NCBI GenBank assembly: GCA_023264475.1
Contig: JAHFMA010000006.1
Coordinates: forward strand, 1-16,758
Source of the DNA: Candidatus Parcubacteria bacterium
GTDB taxonomy: Bacteria; Patescibacteriota; Minisyncoccia; Phycocordibacterales; PALSA-1337
Length of the DNA: 16,758 nucleotides
Reading direction: 5' to 3'
This document shows, one piece after another, positions 1-6,621 of the stretch. Both the position numbers and the translations under genes were made by a program. The stretch's first letter is position 1. The number at the start of each line of letters is the position of its first letter. Under the pieces are notes generated by a model, which was not told the origin of the DNA, did no database searches, and saw only the letters and a program-made list of their open reading frames with translations.

Positions 1-441
1 GATCATACCGAGGACCCGAATACCTTCTACGGCATCATCGGGGCGAGCGATGTGATCGGAGTGCCTGGCCCCTCATTCGAGGTCTGGACCCCTGATAACG
101 GATATGTCGAGGTTGGCGGTGCGATGACCGTGGGCTGGCATGACATCAGTATGTCGCTTGATTCCGGCACCATCGACTATTTCATCGACGGGACGCAGGT
201 ATATGCTGACCATGGCGGCTACACGAGCAATGCAGTCTTCACGAATGCCTACATCCAAGGCGCCAATCTGCCGCCGCCGACGAACCCCTCGTCTAATCAC
301 AGTGAATTCTATTATTATGATAATGCTTTCACTTCAGTATCGGTCCCGGTCCCCGAGCCATCGACGTATGGTCTCATCGGTGCCGTCGGCCTTCTCGGCA
401 TCGTAGCGATCCGCCGCAAACAACGGCGAGCCGCTTCATAG
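1..441 (+). CDS. PEP-CTERM-type surface protein, 5'-truncated
   Basis: The reading frame is open from base 1, so only the C-terminal 146 residues are present; a GTG at 52 is internal rather than a convincing start. Its body contains a stretch of the type seen in concanavalin/LamG-like beta-sandwich proteins (WHDISMSLDSG then DYFIDG, later YYYDNAF), suggesting an extracellular binding domain. The end is a classic tripartite sorting tail: PEPSTYG motif, a hydrophobic helix of about 16 residues, then a basic tail (RRKQRR). In known systems such tails are processed by exosortase or a related enzyme, anchoring or releasing the protein at the cell surface; no exosortase gene lies in this window. 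It is a paralogue of the next gene in its tail. A strong intrinsic terminator follows 41 nt after the stop. Function beyond surface export is unknown. Confidence 0.8.
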   Translation, partial: DHTEDPNTFYGIIGASDVIGVPGPSFEVWTPDNGYVEVGGAMTVGWHDISMSLDSGTIDYFIDGTQVYADHGGYTSNAVFTNAYIQGANLPPPTNPSSNHSEFYYYDNAFTSVSVPVPEPSTYGLIGAVGLLGIVAIRRKQRRAAS

Positions 442-482
442 TCCATAAGCTAGTCGCATAGTTCTTTACCCCAGGTCTCCAC

Positions 483-513
483 AGCCGCATCTATCACTAG
501 ATGCGGCTTTTTA
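483..513 (+). terminator. Intrinsic terminator after first PEP-CTERM gene
   Basis: A perfect 10-bp stem (arms 483-492 and 499-508, 6-nt loop) runs directly into a five-T tract at 508-512. Its arm sequence AGCCGCATCT is almost the same as that of the terminator at 1303-1331. Confidence 0.9.
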
Positions 514-539
514 TATGCCTGGCCGCGCTGATCCTGCCA

Positions 540-567
540 TTGACCATTTTGATAGATGTGTTAGAAT
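540..567 (+). promoter_or_regulatory. Sigma-70-type promoter for second PEP-CTERM gene
   Basis: TTGACC at 540-545, a 16-nt spacer and TAGAAT at 562-567. It begins just after the previous terminator and predicts a start near 574, giving a leader of about 48 nt. That leader contains a perfect 7-bp hairpin with a 3-nt loop (578-594) and no Shine-Dalgarno sequence. Confidence 0.65.
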
Positions 568-621
568 CCAAAGCAGAAAAGGGAATCTCCCTTTATAACC
601 TAGTTCAACACAATACACTGC

Positions 622-1284
622 ATGAGAATCATATCAGTCGCCATCATCGCATTGGCAGTCGCTTCATCCGCGTCTGCGCAATTGATCGTCACTTCGCAAG
701 GTCCGACTCCGCTCGCCCTAGCTATCCAAGCTGGAGGAGGGTTCAATTACACCCCCTCCACGATACCTGTATCGTTCGTGTCTGCCGGACGGACGTTCAC
801 TACCGTCGCAAATCTCGCTGATTTCGTCGTTGGGAACGGCGTGACCATCGATATGTCCTACATCTCGAAGGAGTCCGGCCATACCAACTGGGTCGGCGTG
901 ACTAGCGGGTCGTTCGATGATCCGCTATACGCTCCGTACTCAGCCTCCTCCGCATCTGTCGGCTACCACTTCGACGCTCCAGTGCCCACGACATTGTCGA
1001 TGGCGCTCTGGCATAGCGACAGGAGCGATAATCCGGCAAAGGTCTGGCAATCGGATCCTTCCGTAGCTAGATTCTGGGAATACACTGAGTCCGACGGGAC
1101 CAAGGATTATATCCTCGGCTGGGACGACCGTTATCCTGATCTCGACAAGGACGATGGGACATTCCTGATCCAAGTCAGACAATCAGCGGCTGTTCCGGAG
1201 GCTTCGACATATGGCCTCGTAGGCGCAGTCGCGTTGCTAGGCATCGTAGCTCTTCGCAGGAAGAAAGCGATCCTCTCAACCTGA
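622..1284 (+). CDS. Exported PEP-CTERM-type surface protein
   Basis: A complete 220-residue secreted protein. The N-terminus is a signal peptide (MRIISVAIIALAVASSASA, likely cut after Ala19 before Gln20). The mature part is rich in Ser, Thr, Gly and aromatic residues with few Lys, typical of an extracellular beta-rich domain, but I recognise no family. The last ~31 residues form a PEP-CTERM-like sorting tail: VPEASTYG, a hydrophobic helix, then RRKK. The canonical Pro-Glu-Pro is Pro-Glu-Ala here. The tail closely matches that of the upstream gene, so the two are probably paralogues sharing a processing route. It has its own promoter (540-567) and terminator (1303-1331), so it is a single-gene transcript. 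Start chosen because the signal peptide begins exactly there; no ribosome-binding sequence is visible. Confidence 0.85.
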   Translation: MRIISVAIIALAVASSASAQLIVTSQGPTPLALAIQAGGGFNYTPSTIPVSFVSAGRTFTTVANLADFVVGNGVTIDMSYISKESGHTNWVGVTSGSFDDPLYAPYSASSASVGYHFDAPVPTTLSMALWHSDRSDNPAKVWQSDPSVARFWEYTESDGTKDYILGWDDRYPDLDKDDGTFLIQVRQSAAVPEASTYGLVGAVALLGIVALRRKKAILST

Positions 1285-1302
1285 AGATACATTCAGTCAC
1301 AC

Positions 1303-1331
1303 AGCCGCACATACAGATGTGCGGCTTTTTA
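1303..1331 (+). terminator. Intrinsic terminator after second PEP-CTERM gene
   Basis: Perfect 10-bp stem (1303-1312 with 1317-1326, 4-nt loop) followed by a five-T tract at 1326-1330. Shares the AGCCGCA arm and GCGGCTTTTTA end with the terminator at 483-513. Confidence 0.9.
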
Positions 1332-1345
1332 TTGCCTGTGAAGGC

Positions 1346-2212
1346 TTATCTGGTCAGGAATATCACCAGAGCGACAGATCCGATGACCAAACAATAGCTA
1401 GCGAAGGTCTTGAGGGTCCTGGTCTCGAAATATCGGGTCAAAAATGCCACAGAGAGGTATGCTCCTATCGCTGCCGCGAGAGATCCAGCGATGATCTGTC
1501 CAGTCGGGAATGAGCCCCATTCCGTGAATAGCTGAGGCAGTTTCAAGACCGCAGCGGCCATGATGATCGGCGTGGCCATGAGGAAGGAGAGCCGTGCAGC
1601 ATTGCGATGATCGAGGCCGACGAGCAGGCCGCCACCTAGGGTCGCACCGGTCCGGGAGAAGCCCGGCAAGAGCGCCAAGGTCTGAGCGCAACCGATCTTC
1701 AAAGCATTCATCCAGGAGAGCCCAGATATCTCAGCGTCAGAATGATCGGCAGGTGCATCGCCGGACGCAGACTTCCTGCTGAGCGACTCAGCGGCAAAGA
1801 GCATGAGGCCGTTCAATACCAAGAAGCCGGCGACGATCAAGGGCGAGGCGAACAGCATCTTCAATTTGTGCTCGAAGACCAGGCCCAGCAATCCAGCCGG
1901 TATGGTCGCTACCACGATGAGCCAACCGAGACGGGCATAGGGATCGTTCGACGTCGATGATCCGCGCGCGAAGATCGATCTCGCCATGCCGGAGATTATC
2001 TTGAGCCAATCCTTCCAGTAGAAGCCCAAGAGGACGAGAGATGTCGCCAGATGGGTCGCGACCAGGAAGATCAGGAAGAAGTCCGCATTCTGGTCTAGTT
2101 TCCAATCGAGAAGTTGTGGGACGATGATGCTATGGCCTAGGCTCGAGACAGGGAAGAGCTCGGTCGCGCCCTGGATCGCTCCGAGGATGATAGCTTGGAT
2201 GTATGTGATCAT
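1346..2212 (-). CDS. uppP: Undecaprenyl-diphosphatase (BacA/UppP family)
   Basis: A polytopic membrane enzyme that dephosphorylates undecaprenyl diphosphate, recycling the lipid carrier for peptidoglycan and surface glycans. Both family signatures are present: GATELFPVSSLGH (residues 15-27, with Glu18, Ser23/Ser24 and His27) and LPGFSRTGATLGGG (about 182-195, with Arg187), corresponding to the catalytic Glu, Ser, His and Arg of the family. Length, 288 residues, is typical. The frame is open 20 codons further upstream, but the start at 2212 fits the family N-terminus and lies 9 nt after a TATACT box, so the extension is probably untranslated. A hydrophilic loop at about residues 144-163 separates the two halves. 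It faces the plus-strand terminator at 1303-1331. Together with the DedA and glycosyltransferase genes downstream it suggests an envelope-biogenesis neighbourhood. Confidence 0.93.
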   Translation of the reverse strand: MITYIQAIILGAIQGATELFPVSSLGHSIIVPQLLDWKLDQNADFFLIFLVATHLATSLVLLGFYWKDWLKIISGMARSIFARGSSTSNDPYARLGWLIVVATIPAGLLGLVFEHKLKMLFASPLIVAGFLVLNGLMLFAAESLSRKSASGDAPADHSDAEISGLSWMNALKIGCAQTLALLPGFSRTGATLGGGLLVGLDHRNAARLSFLMATPIIMAAAVLKLPQLFTEWGSFPTGQIIAGSLAAAIGAYLSVAFLTRYFETRTLKTFASYCLVIGSVALVIFLTR

Positions 2213-2221
2213 ATGCGCCCT

Positions 2222-2227
2222 AGTATA
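2222..2227 (-). promoter_or_regulatory. Probable -10 box of uppP (near-leaderless)
   Basis: On the minus strand TATACT ends 9 nt before the chosen uppP ATG, placing transcription start within about 3 nt of it. No convincing -35 is seen. A second TATACT lies further upstream on the same strand, so use of this one is not certain. Confidence 0.45.
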
Positions 2228-2266
2228 CACGAGACGGTAGAGCCCGTGCTTTCCACAGTATAGCCC

Positions 2267-2295
2267 TTGCATTAGTCTGATAATTAATGCATAAT
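2267..2295 (+). promoter_or_regulatory. Promoter for small membrane protein gene
   Basis: TTGCAT at 2267-2272, 17-nt spacer, CATAAT at 2290-2295. The -10 overlaps the upstream in-frame ATG at 2294, which argues that translation really begins at 2339. Predicted leader about 37 nt. Confidence 0.5.
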
Positions 2296-2338
2296 GTTGT
2301 CCAGTTACCGCAAAAGCACATCAACAAAAGGAGCGAAT

Positions 2339-2635
2339 ATGATCTCTCTATTCAATGCCATCCTGGTATTTCTCGTCATTGTGACGATTTACGTGTGGCG
2401 TTTGTTCCTCTCGGGCATGTCCATCGAGGACAGGAATAATGTCTACATCAAACGGCGGCTCGATGTCTGGTTCTATGTCGGGGTCGGCACAGTAGCGATG
2501 ATCATGCTATCAGGCAATCTGATAAGCATCGACGCCGCGCGGCCCTACATCCTAGGGCTAGGCGTCCTGTTCTATCTGGCCTTCCATATAATCATATACC
2601 TGAACAAGGTCATCAAAAAGATCTGCAATCTCTGA
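2339..2635 (+). CDS. Small three-helix membrane protein, unknown function
   Basis: 98 residues with three hydrophobic segments at about residues 4-24, 42-61 and 66-89, separated by a charged loop (SIEDRNNVYIKRRLD) and ending in a short basic tail (KVIKKICNL). No family recognised. Start chosen because AAGGAG lies 5 nt before the ATG at 2339, one of the very few clear Shine-Dalgarno sequences in the window; the alternative in-frame ATG at 2294 overlaps the predicted -10 box and would add a hydrophilic 15-residue extension. Divergent from uppP and convergent with the glycosyltransferase operon. It is a single-gene unit with its own promoter and terminator. Possibly an envelope accessory protein, but that is only from context. 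Confidence 0.75.
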   Translation: MISLFNAILVFLVIVTIYVWRLFLSGMSIEDRNNVYIKRRLDVWFYVGVGTVAMIMLSGNLISIDAARPYILGLGVLFYLAFHIIIYLNKVIKKICNL

Positions 2636-2647
2636 TTGAGCTTGGCC

Positions 2648-2677
2648 AAGGCCCACATCCACCTGTGGGCCTTTTTA
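2648..2677 (+). terminator. Intrinsic terminator, overlapping the convergent gene's stop
   Basis: Stem AAGGCCCACA (2648-2657) with its complement at 2664-2673, 6-nt loop, then five Ts at 2672-2676. The last T's and following A form the stop codon (TAA on the minus strand, 2675-2677) of the convergent glycosyltransferase. Confidence 0.88.
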
Positions 2678-3388
2678 TTTGGCAGATTTCGCCTTCTTGC
2701 CTCTAGAGAAGATGACCTTAAGGAAATGGAAGGTGTATTTTGCCTGAAGGAACAAGATGCCTTCTTTGGCGAAACGGCGCGCCGAGGTCTTGATGACGAG
2801 CGACGGATCATATAGGCACTTGCCGTATCTCGAGAGCCGCTTGGGCACATCAGTGTCGTCTCCGTAGAATGTGATATCCGTGTTGAATCCATCGGCGTCA
2901 GCCAGAGCGCTAGCGCGGATGAAGGTGTTGCCGCCCATGGTGATGCCGCCAAGCTTCAAAGCCTGGAAGAGCTTGTGGATGCCGGAGAAGCCGCGCTTCT
3001 GGATGTAGAGAGCCAGGTTGCGGAACCTTCCTGGGTGATCATAGTAATCATATGGCCCTGAGACGACGACGACCTGCTTGTCCTCGAAATGCTTGAGGCC
3101 TCGGGCGAGCCAATCCGGATCTGGCAGGCAGTCCGCATCCATGCGCACGATCACGGCGCCGGCGGCTTCCAGCCGCCCGCGCTCGCAGGCCCACATCGTG
3201 CCCTTGTGCTCTTCTTGCAGAACCGTGACGCCGGGGAAAGAGCGTGCGACCTCGGCTGTGCGATCGGTCGAGGCATTGTCTATGACTATCACTTCCAAGT
3301 CGCGGTGGGTCTGCGCCAGAGCCGCTTGGATGGCCTGGGCGATCGTCGCTTCTTCGTTGAATGCCGGGATGATGATGGATGCTCTCAT
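2675..3388 (-). CDS. Family 2 glycosyltransferase (GT-A fold)
   Basis: 237 residues. The N-terminus has the nucleotide-sugar binding pattern SIIIPAFNEEATI (residues 4-16) and VIDNASTDRT (35-44). The metal-binding DxD is MDADCLPD (83-90), and GDD at 176-178 is a plausible catalytic acidic site. The C-terminus is basic (FSRGKKAKSAK) with a hydrophobic/aromatic stretch at 211-227, consistent with peripheral membrane attachment. It would transfer a sugar from a nucleotide donor to a lipid or polysaccharide acceptor at the inner face of the membrane; donor and acceptor cannot be told from sequence. It is the last gene of the dedA-GT-GT operon, 16 nt after the preceding gene, and ends inside the T-tract of the opposing terminator. 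It is similar to the upstream glycosyltransferase, possibly an old duplication. Confidence 0.88.
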   Translation of the reverse strand: MRASIIIPAFNEEATIAQAIQAALAQTHRDLEVIVIDNASTDRTAEVARSFPGVTVLQEEHKGTMWACERGRLEAAGAVIVRMDADCLPDPDWLARGLKHFEDKQVVVVSGPYDYYDHPGRFRNLALYIQKRGFSGIHKLFQALKLGGITMGGNTFIRASALADADGFNTDITFYGDDTDVPKRLSRYGKCLYDPSLVIKTSARRFAKEGILFLQAKYTFHFLKVIFSRGKKAKSAK

Positions 3389-3404
3389 AGGAGTCTCGCT
3401 ATTG

Positions 3405-4133
3405 TTAGCGGATAGGCTTCCATTCGCCGGTCCATGCGTGGCCGAAGAGCTTCATGTATATCGTATTCATGTTCCACTGCAAGAGGAGCTTGGGCCAGCC
3501 GACCTTGTGGACGCGACGGCCGGTGTGATAGACCTTGAGGCCTTTCTCGTATCTGACCTTACCGATCTTGGAGATGCGCCCGAAGAGGTCGATGTCCTCG
3601 GCAGCGACCAGAGCCGGATTGTAGCCGCCGACCTGGTCGAAGGCTCGTCGGCGGATCATCTGGAACTCTCCGGCTCCCATGCCGATATGCAGGACGTCAT
3701 TCACAAACCACAGATAATCATTGAAGAGGTTATATATCACCCAGTCCCAGAATGTCTCGGCGCCCGGGAGGACCCGGATGGCCACATTGACGGCAGTGAG
3801 ACCGGGATCGCGCTCGAAGTGCTTGAGGATCTTGTCGAAGAAGAAATCCGGGCCGGGGATCGAACAATCGGCGTCCATGAAGATCAGGAAGTCGCCGGTC
3901 GCCACAGCTGCGCCGGCATTCCTGCCCTCGGCGATGGTCTGGCGATGCGACCCGTCGTGCACGATCACTTTGTCCGCTCCTGCTTCTCGGGCGAGCTCAG
4001 CGGTCCGGTCCTTGGACAGGCCGTCAGTGACGACGATCTCATAAGGGTAGGCTGTCAGGGCGGCTTTCAGGGACTTCACGGTCTGGCTGATGAATTTCTC
4101 TTCGTTCAGGGTCGGGATGATGATGGATATCAT
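3405..4133 (-). CDS. Family 2 glycosyltransferase (GT-A fold)
   Basis: 242 residues. It begins with ISIIIPTLNEEKFI (2-15) and has TDGLSKDRT (36-44), DxD as FMDADCSIPG (85-94) and the acceptor-side motif AAEDIDLFGRI (177-187), the ED-containing motif expected of the general base. Two aromatic stretches (about 128-148 and 215-230) may contact membrane. It probably glycosylates a lipid carrier or an envelope polysaccharide. The start lies 9 nt beyond the dedA stop and the next glycosyltransferase follows after 16 nt, so the three genes are almost surely co-transcribed. No Shine-Dalgarno sequence precedes it, implying translation coupled to, or re-initiating after, dedA. Confidence 0.9.
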   Translation of the reverse strand: MISIIIPTLNEEKFISQTVKSLKAALTAYPYEIVVTDGLSKDRTAELAREAGADKVIVHDGSHRQTIAEGRNAGAAVATGDFLIFMDADCSIPGPDFFFDKILKHFERDPGLTAVNVAIRVLPGAETFWDWVIYNLFNDYLWFVNDVLHIGMGAGEFQMIRRRAFDQVGGYNPALVAAEDIDLFGRISKIGKVRYEKGLKVYHTGRRVHKVGWPKLLLQWNMNTIYMKLFGHAWTGEWKPIR

Positions 4134-4142
4134 GATGGCGTA

Positions 4143-4742
4143 TTAAGCGTCGAGGCGGGAGGCTTTTGCACGGAAGTATAGCCAATAGCGATAGAGGATG
4201 AAAGCCAAGATGGCCAAGCCCACGGCGAGCGTGATGCGTCCATTCCAATTATCGACGAGGATGAAGGCGTTGCTGAAATAATATCCGGCGGCGAGCATCA
4301 CGCCGGTCCAGATGAATTGTCCGAGCAGGTTCACGAAGAGATACCTGCCGAAGGGGATCTTGACCATGCCGGCCGTGACCAAGGTCAGGATGGCGAAGCC
4401 GAAGCCGTTGGTGATCTTGGAGATGAAGAGCACGTAGTTGCGATAGCGATGGAAAAGGCGCCTCATCCTGGCAACGCTAGCCGTGGTCACGCCGACATAG
4501 CGTCCCCAGCGCGCCAAGAACGCTTCTCCGTATGCGCGGCCGACATGATACCAGATGGTGTCTCCGATCAAGTCGCCGACCATGAGCGCGGCGTAGATCG
4601 GCAAGACGTGGAGATAACCAAAGCTCAAGAGGATACCGAAGGTCACTGCCAAGAGCGGCCCCTGGAAAAAAGCCACCACGATGATGAGCAGGTAGATCAG
4701 GATATCGTGGTTGAGCGCGAACGCTACGATCCAGTTGAGCAT
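4143..4742 (-). CDS. DedA family (SNARE-associated/VTT) membrane protein
   Basis: 199 residues with hydrophobic segments at about 14-34, 37-56, 112-128, 135-157 and 168-190. The family signature GDLIGDTIWYHVGRAYG (56-72) is present, followed by the amphipathic region and re-entrant-type segment. DedA/VTT proteins act as lipid flippases or scramblases; bacterial members recycle undecaprenyl phosphate or phosphatidylethanolamine, which fits nearby uppP and glycosyltransferases. The usual RxxPGxR motif is represented only by a divergent KITNGFG (109-115). The frame is open up to 5030 but that extension runs antisense through pyrD; the start at 4742 follows a TAGAAT box by 10 nt and fits the family N-terminus. 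First gene of the operon. Confidence 0.87.
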   Translation of the reverse strand: MLNWIVAFALNHDILIYLLIIVVAFFQGPLLAVTFGILLSFGYLHVLPIYAALMVGDLIGDTIWYHVGRAYGEAFLARWGRYVGVTTASVARMRRLFHRYRNYVLFISKITNGFGFAILTLVTAGMVKIPFGRYLFVNLLGQFIWTGVMLAAGYYFSNAFILVDNWNGRITLAVGLAILAFILYRYWLYFRAKASRLDA

Positions 4743-4752
4743 TACGCGGTCT

Positions 4753-4758
4753 ATTCTA
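4753..4758 (-). promoter_or_regulatory. -10 box of the dedA operon
   Basis: TAGAAT on the minus strand, 10 nt before the dedA ATG, predicting a leader of only about 3 nt. It shares the 42-nt divergent region with the pyrD -10, so the two RNA polymerase footprints must overlap. Confidence 0.5.
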
Positions 4759-4772
4759 GCGCATTTTTGTGA

Positions 4773-4778
4773 TATATT
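4773..4778 (+). promoter_or_regulatory. -10 box of pyrD (leaderless)
   Basis: TATATT ends 6 nt before the pyrD ATG, so transcription would begin at or next to the A of the start codon. No -35 consensus is visible. Confidence 0.5.
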
Positions 4779-4784
4779 GTCGCC

Positions 4785-5846
4785 ATGCTTTATAAACATG
4801 TGCTCAAGCCTATCCTCTTCAAGTTCGACCCTGAAGCCGTCCACGACTTCTTCACGGATACCGGGGAATTGCTCGGCACCACGCATTTGAGCCGTACCGC
4901 GATCGATCTCGCATACGGATATCATGGCCCGGACATCTCCAGAACTGTCGATGGGATCCGATATCGCACTCCATTCCTGCTCTCGGCTGGCTTCGACTAC
5001 GACGGCCATCTGACGCGCATCTTGCCGCATATCGGCCTAGGCGGCGAGGAGATAGGCTCGGTCACAGCCCGTCCATGCGAAGGCAATGCCAAGCCGCGCC
5101 TCACTCGCCTCAAGGAGTCGGAGAGCATCCTAGTCAACAAGGGCCTCCGCAACGAAGGCGTCGACGCTGTCATCGCCCGCCTCAAGTCCGTGCCGATGGA
5201 ATCGATCGGAGGCATAGGCTTCGTGGCCGGCATCTCCATTGCGCGCACCAATGACGCTGCTTCTGTGCCTATTCAGGCCGGGATAGAGGACTACGTCTAT
5301 TCATTCAAGCGCTTGAATGAGGAGAGCGTCGGCGACTATTACACCATCAACATCTCTTGCCCCAATTCTTTCGGCGGGGAAGCCTTCACTACGCCGGAAT
5401 TGCTCGAACGGCTCCTCACCGCTATCAAGGCCATCCCGTGCACTCGGCCGGTCTATGTGAAGATGCCCATCAACCTGCCGTGGGAGCAGTTCAACGCCTT
5501 ACTCCGGATCATCGACGCCAAGGGCCTGAATGGCGTGGTCATCGGCAATCTCAACAAGGACTATGATTCCTTGGACGTGCGAGCTGAGGCACCGGCCTCG
5601 TATCGCGGCGGCCTCTCGGGCAAGCCCTGCACTCATCCGTCCACAGACCTCATATACAAGACGCGCGAAGTCTACGGCAAGCGCTTCACGATCATTGGCG
5701 TCGGGGGCGTGATGTCGCCGGCGACCGCCATGGAGAAGTTCGACGCCGGCGCAGATCTCGTCCAACTCATCACCGGACTCATCTTCGAAGGCCCAGGCTT
5801 GATCAAGCAGATCTGCAAAGCAGAAGCTGCTCGCAAGAACAAATAA
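4785..5846 (+). CDS. pyrD: Dihydroorotate dehydrogenase, class 2-like
   Basis: 353 residues, flavoprotein oxidising dihydroorotate to orotate in pyrimidine synthesis. The N-terminal helix region (FDPEAVHDFF, 14-23) is that of the membrane-associated, quinone-reducing class 2. Further motifs: LSAGFDYDG (66-74), GSVTARPCEGNAKPRLTRL (91-109), YRGGLSGKP (273-281), IIGVGGV (303-309) and DAGADLVQLITGLIFEGP (320-337), which bind FMN. The catalytic-base loop reads INISCPNS (189-196): Cys192 is where class 2 enzymes normally have Ser and class 1 enzymes have Cys, so the residue is class 1-like on a class 2 scaffold. Divergent from dedA, leaderless, and followed by a minus-strand terminator, so probably a monocistronic message. 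No other pyrimidine genes are nearby. Confidence 0.93.
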   Translation: MLYKHVLKPILFKFDPEAVHDFFTDTGELLGTTHLSRTAIDLAYGYHGPDISRTVDGIRYRTPFLLSAGFDYDGHLTRILPHIGLGGEEIGSVTARPCEGNAKPRLTRLKESESILVNKGLRNEGVDAVIARLKSVPMESIGGIGFVAGISIARTNDAASVPIQAGIEDYVYSFKRLNEESVGDYYTINISCPNSFGGEAFTTPELLERLLTAIKAIPCTRPVYVKMPINLPWEQFNALLRIIDAKGLNGVVIGNLNKDYDSLDVRAEAPASYRGGLSGKPCTHPSTDLIYKTREVYGKRFTIIGVGGVMSPATAMEKFDAGADLVQLITGLIFEGPGLIKQICKAEAARKNK

Positions 5847-5864
5847 AAAGGGAATGGCAGGGAA

Positions 5865-5893
5865 TAAAAAGCGGCTTACTTACGTAAGCCGCT
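5865..5893 (-). terminator. Intrinsic terminator for minus-strand nuclease-like gene
   Basis: Perfect 10-bp stem (5870-5879 with 5884-5893, 4-nt loop). Plus-strand As at 5865-5870 become a T-tract on the minus strand, so it terminates leftward transcription. There is no T-run on the plus side for pyrD. Confidence 0.85.
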
Positions 5894-5938
5894 GGCTCTT
5901 TCATGAAAATAACAACATGTCTGTCCTAACGATGCGAC

Positions 5939-6472
5939 CTAATGGCACATCTGCGCTGCTCCAGACCGCGGACACCATTGCTCGGCGCGGCGGCTGTGCC
6001 GTTCCGACCAGGATAGCTTCCAAGAAGCATTGCTCTCGCGATTGTGCCACAACATACGACTGATCTCGGTGCGCAGGATGTTAAAGCCTTTCTCCAGAGC
6101 TTTGACCACCTTCGCAAGGACGTCGACCAATGTGTCGCTTGCATTGACGATAACCACTTGGATCGGACCCCATCGGAACTTTTTGCGCCGGTGCTCGAAA
6201 CGGTGAGCCCCAAGCTCAGAGCTCTTTGTCTGGATAGGCACGGGCACCTTGCCGCCGACATCGCTCTCCACGAAGACTAGGAAGTCGATGTGATTGCGGT
6301 CGAGCTCGTCATTCGGCTTGGCATGGATGAATTCGATGACTCGGCGATACAATGATGGCGATTTGCTCTTCTTCTTGAGCGGCTGTCCAAGGAGCATCTT
6401 CAAGGCTTCCTGCACGGCGGCCTCACTGGCACGCCCACGTTCGATTGCTTCGATTGAACTTTGCATGTTCAT
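5939..6472 (-). CDS. Hypothetical protein, possible PD-(D/E)XK nuclease core
   Basis: 177 residues, family not recognised. Residues 10-30 are helical (RASEAAVQEALKMLLG). The centre holds an acidic residue on a predicted strand (HIDFLVF, Asp63), followed after a glycine turn by VPVPIQTKSS (76-85), with Gln81 and Lys83: this D...QxK pattern on consecutive strands is what many PD-(D/E)XK-fold nucleases and Vsr-like proteins show. A further strand-helix unit follows (WGPIQVVIVNASDTLVDVLAKVVKALEKGF, in two halves). The last ~38 residues are rich in Trp, Ser, Arg and His and look unlike the rest, so the C-terminus may be frameshifted or degenerate. A second Met lies two codons in. It has a likely promoter (6515-6520) and its own terminator (5865-5893). 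Nuclease activity is inference. Confidence 0.65.
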   Translation of the reverse strand: MNMQSSIEAIERGRASEAAVQEALKMLLGQPLKKKSKSPSLYRRVIEFIHAKPNDELDRNHIDFLVFVESDVGGKVPVPIQTKSSELGAHRFEHRRKKFRWGPIQVVIVNASDTLVDVLAKVVKALEKGFNILRTEISRMLWHNRESNASWKLSWSERHSRRAEQWCPRSGAAQMCH

Positions 6473-6514
6473 ATTCAGTTGTTAAGGTTCTCTGAGACGC
6501 TGTTCCTGAAATCT

Positions 6515-6520
6515 ATTCTA
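6515..6520 (-). promoter_or_regulatory. -10 box for nuclease-like gene
   Basis: TAGAAT on the minus strand within GCTAGAATAGA, nearly identical to the context of the dedA -10. Predicted leader about 36 nt. The remainder of 6473-6621 holds only this and the gap promoter. Confidence 0.4.
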
Positions 6521-6569
6521 GCTTATATCACATAGCATCCGCTGTGGATAGCGCCTTTGTGCGACAAGG

Positions 6570-6575
6570 TATAAT
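6570..6575 (+). promoter_or_regulatory. -10 box of gap
   Basis: Perfect TATAAT, 46 nt before the gap start codon, giving a leader near 40 nt without a Shine-Dalgarno sequence. -35 is weak. Confidence 0.55.
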
Positions 6576-6621
6576 GCAACTACTATCCGCAGAGTCGCTC
6601 AATTAAATCTCAAATAATCAC

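Noticed and set aside
501..821. Plus-strand ORF overlapping the first terminator
   Set aside because: Begins inside a terminator hairpin and overlaps the signal-peptide gene in another frame.
3078..4181. Long plus-strand ORF of 367 codons
   Set aside because: It is antisense to two clear family 2 glycosyltransferases and its product has no coherent motifs; high GC makes long antisense frames common here.
4743..5030. N-terminal extension of the DedA frame
   Set aside because: It runs antisense through pyrD and through both -10 boxes; the family N-terminus fits the ATG at 4742.
5854..6063. Plus-strand 69-codon ORF after pyrD
   Set aside because: Runs through the terminator hairpin and antisense to the nuclease-like gene; no protein-like pattern.
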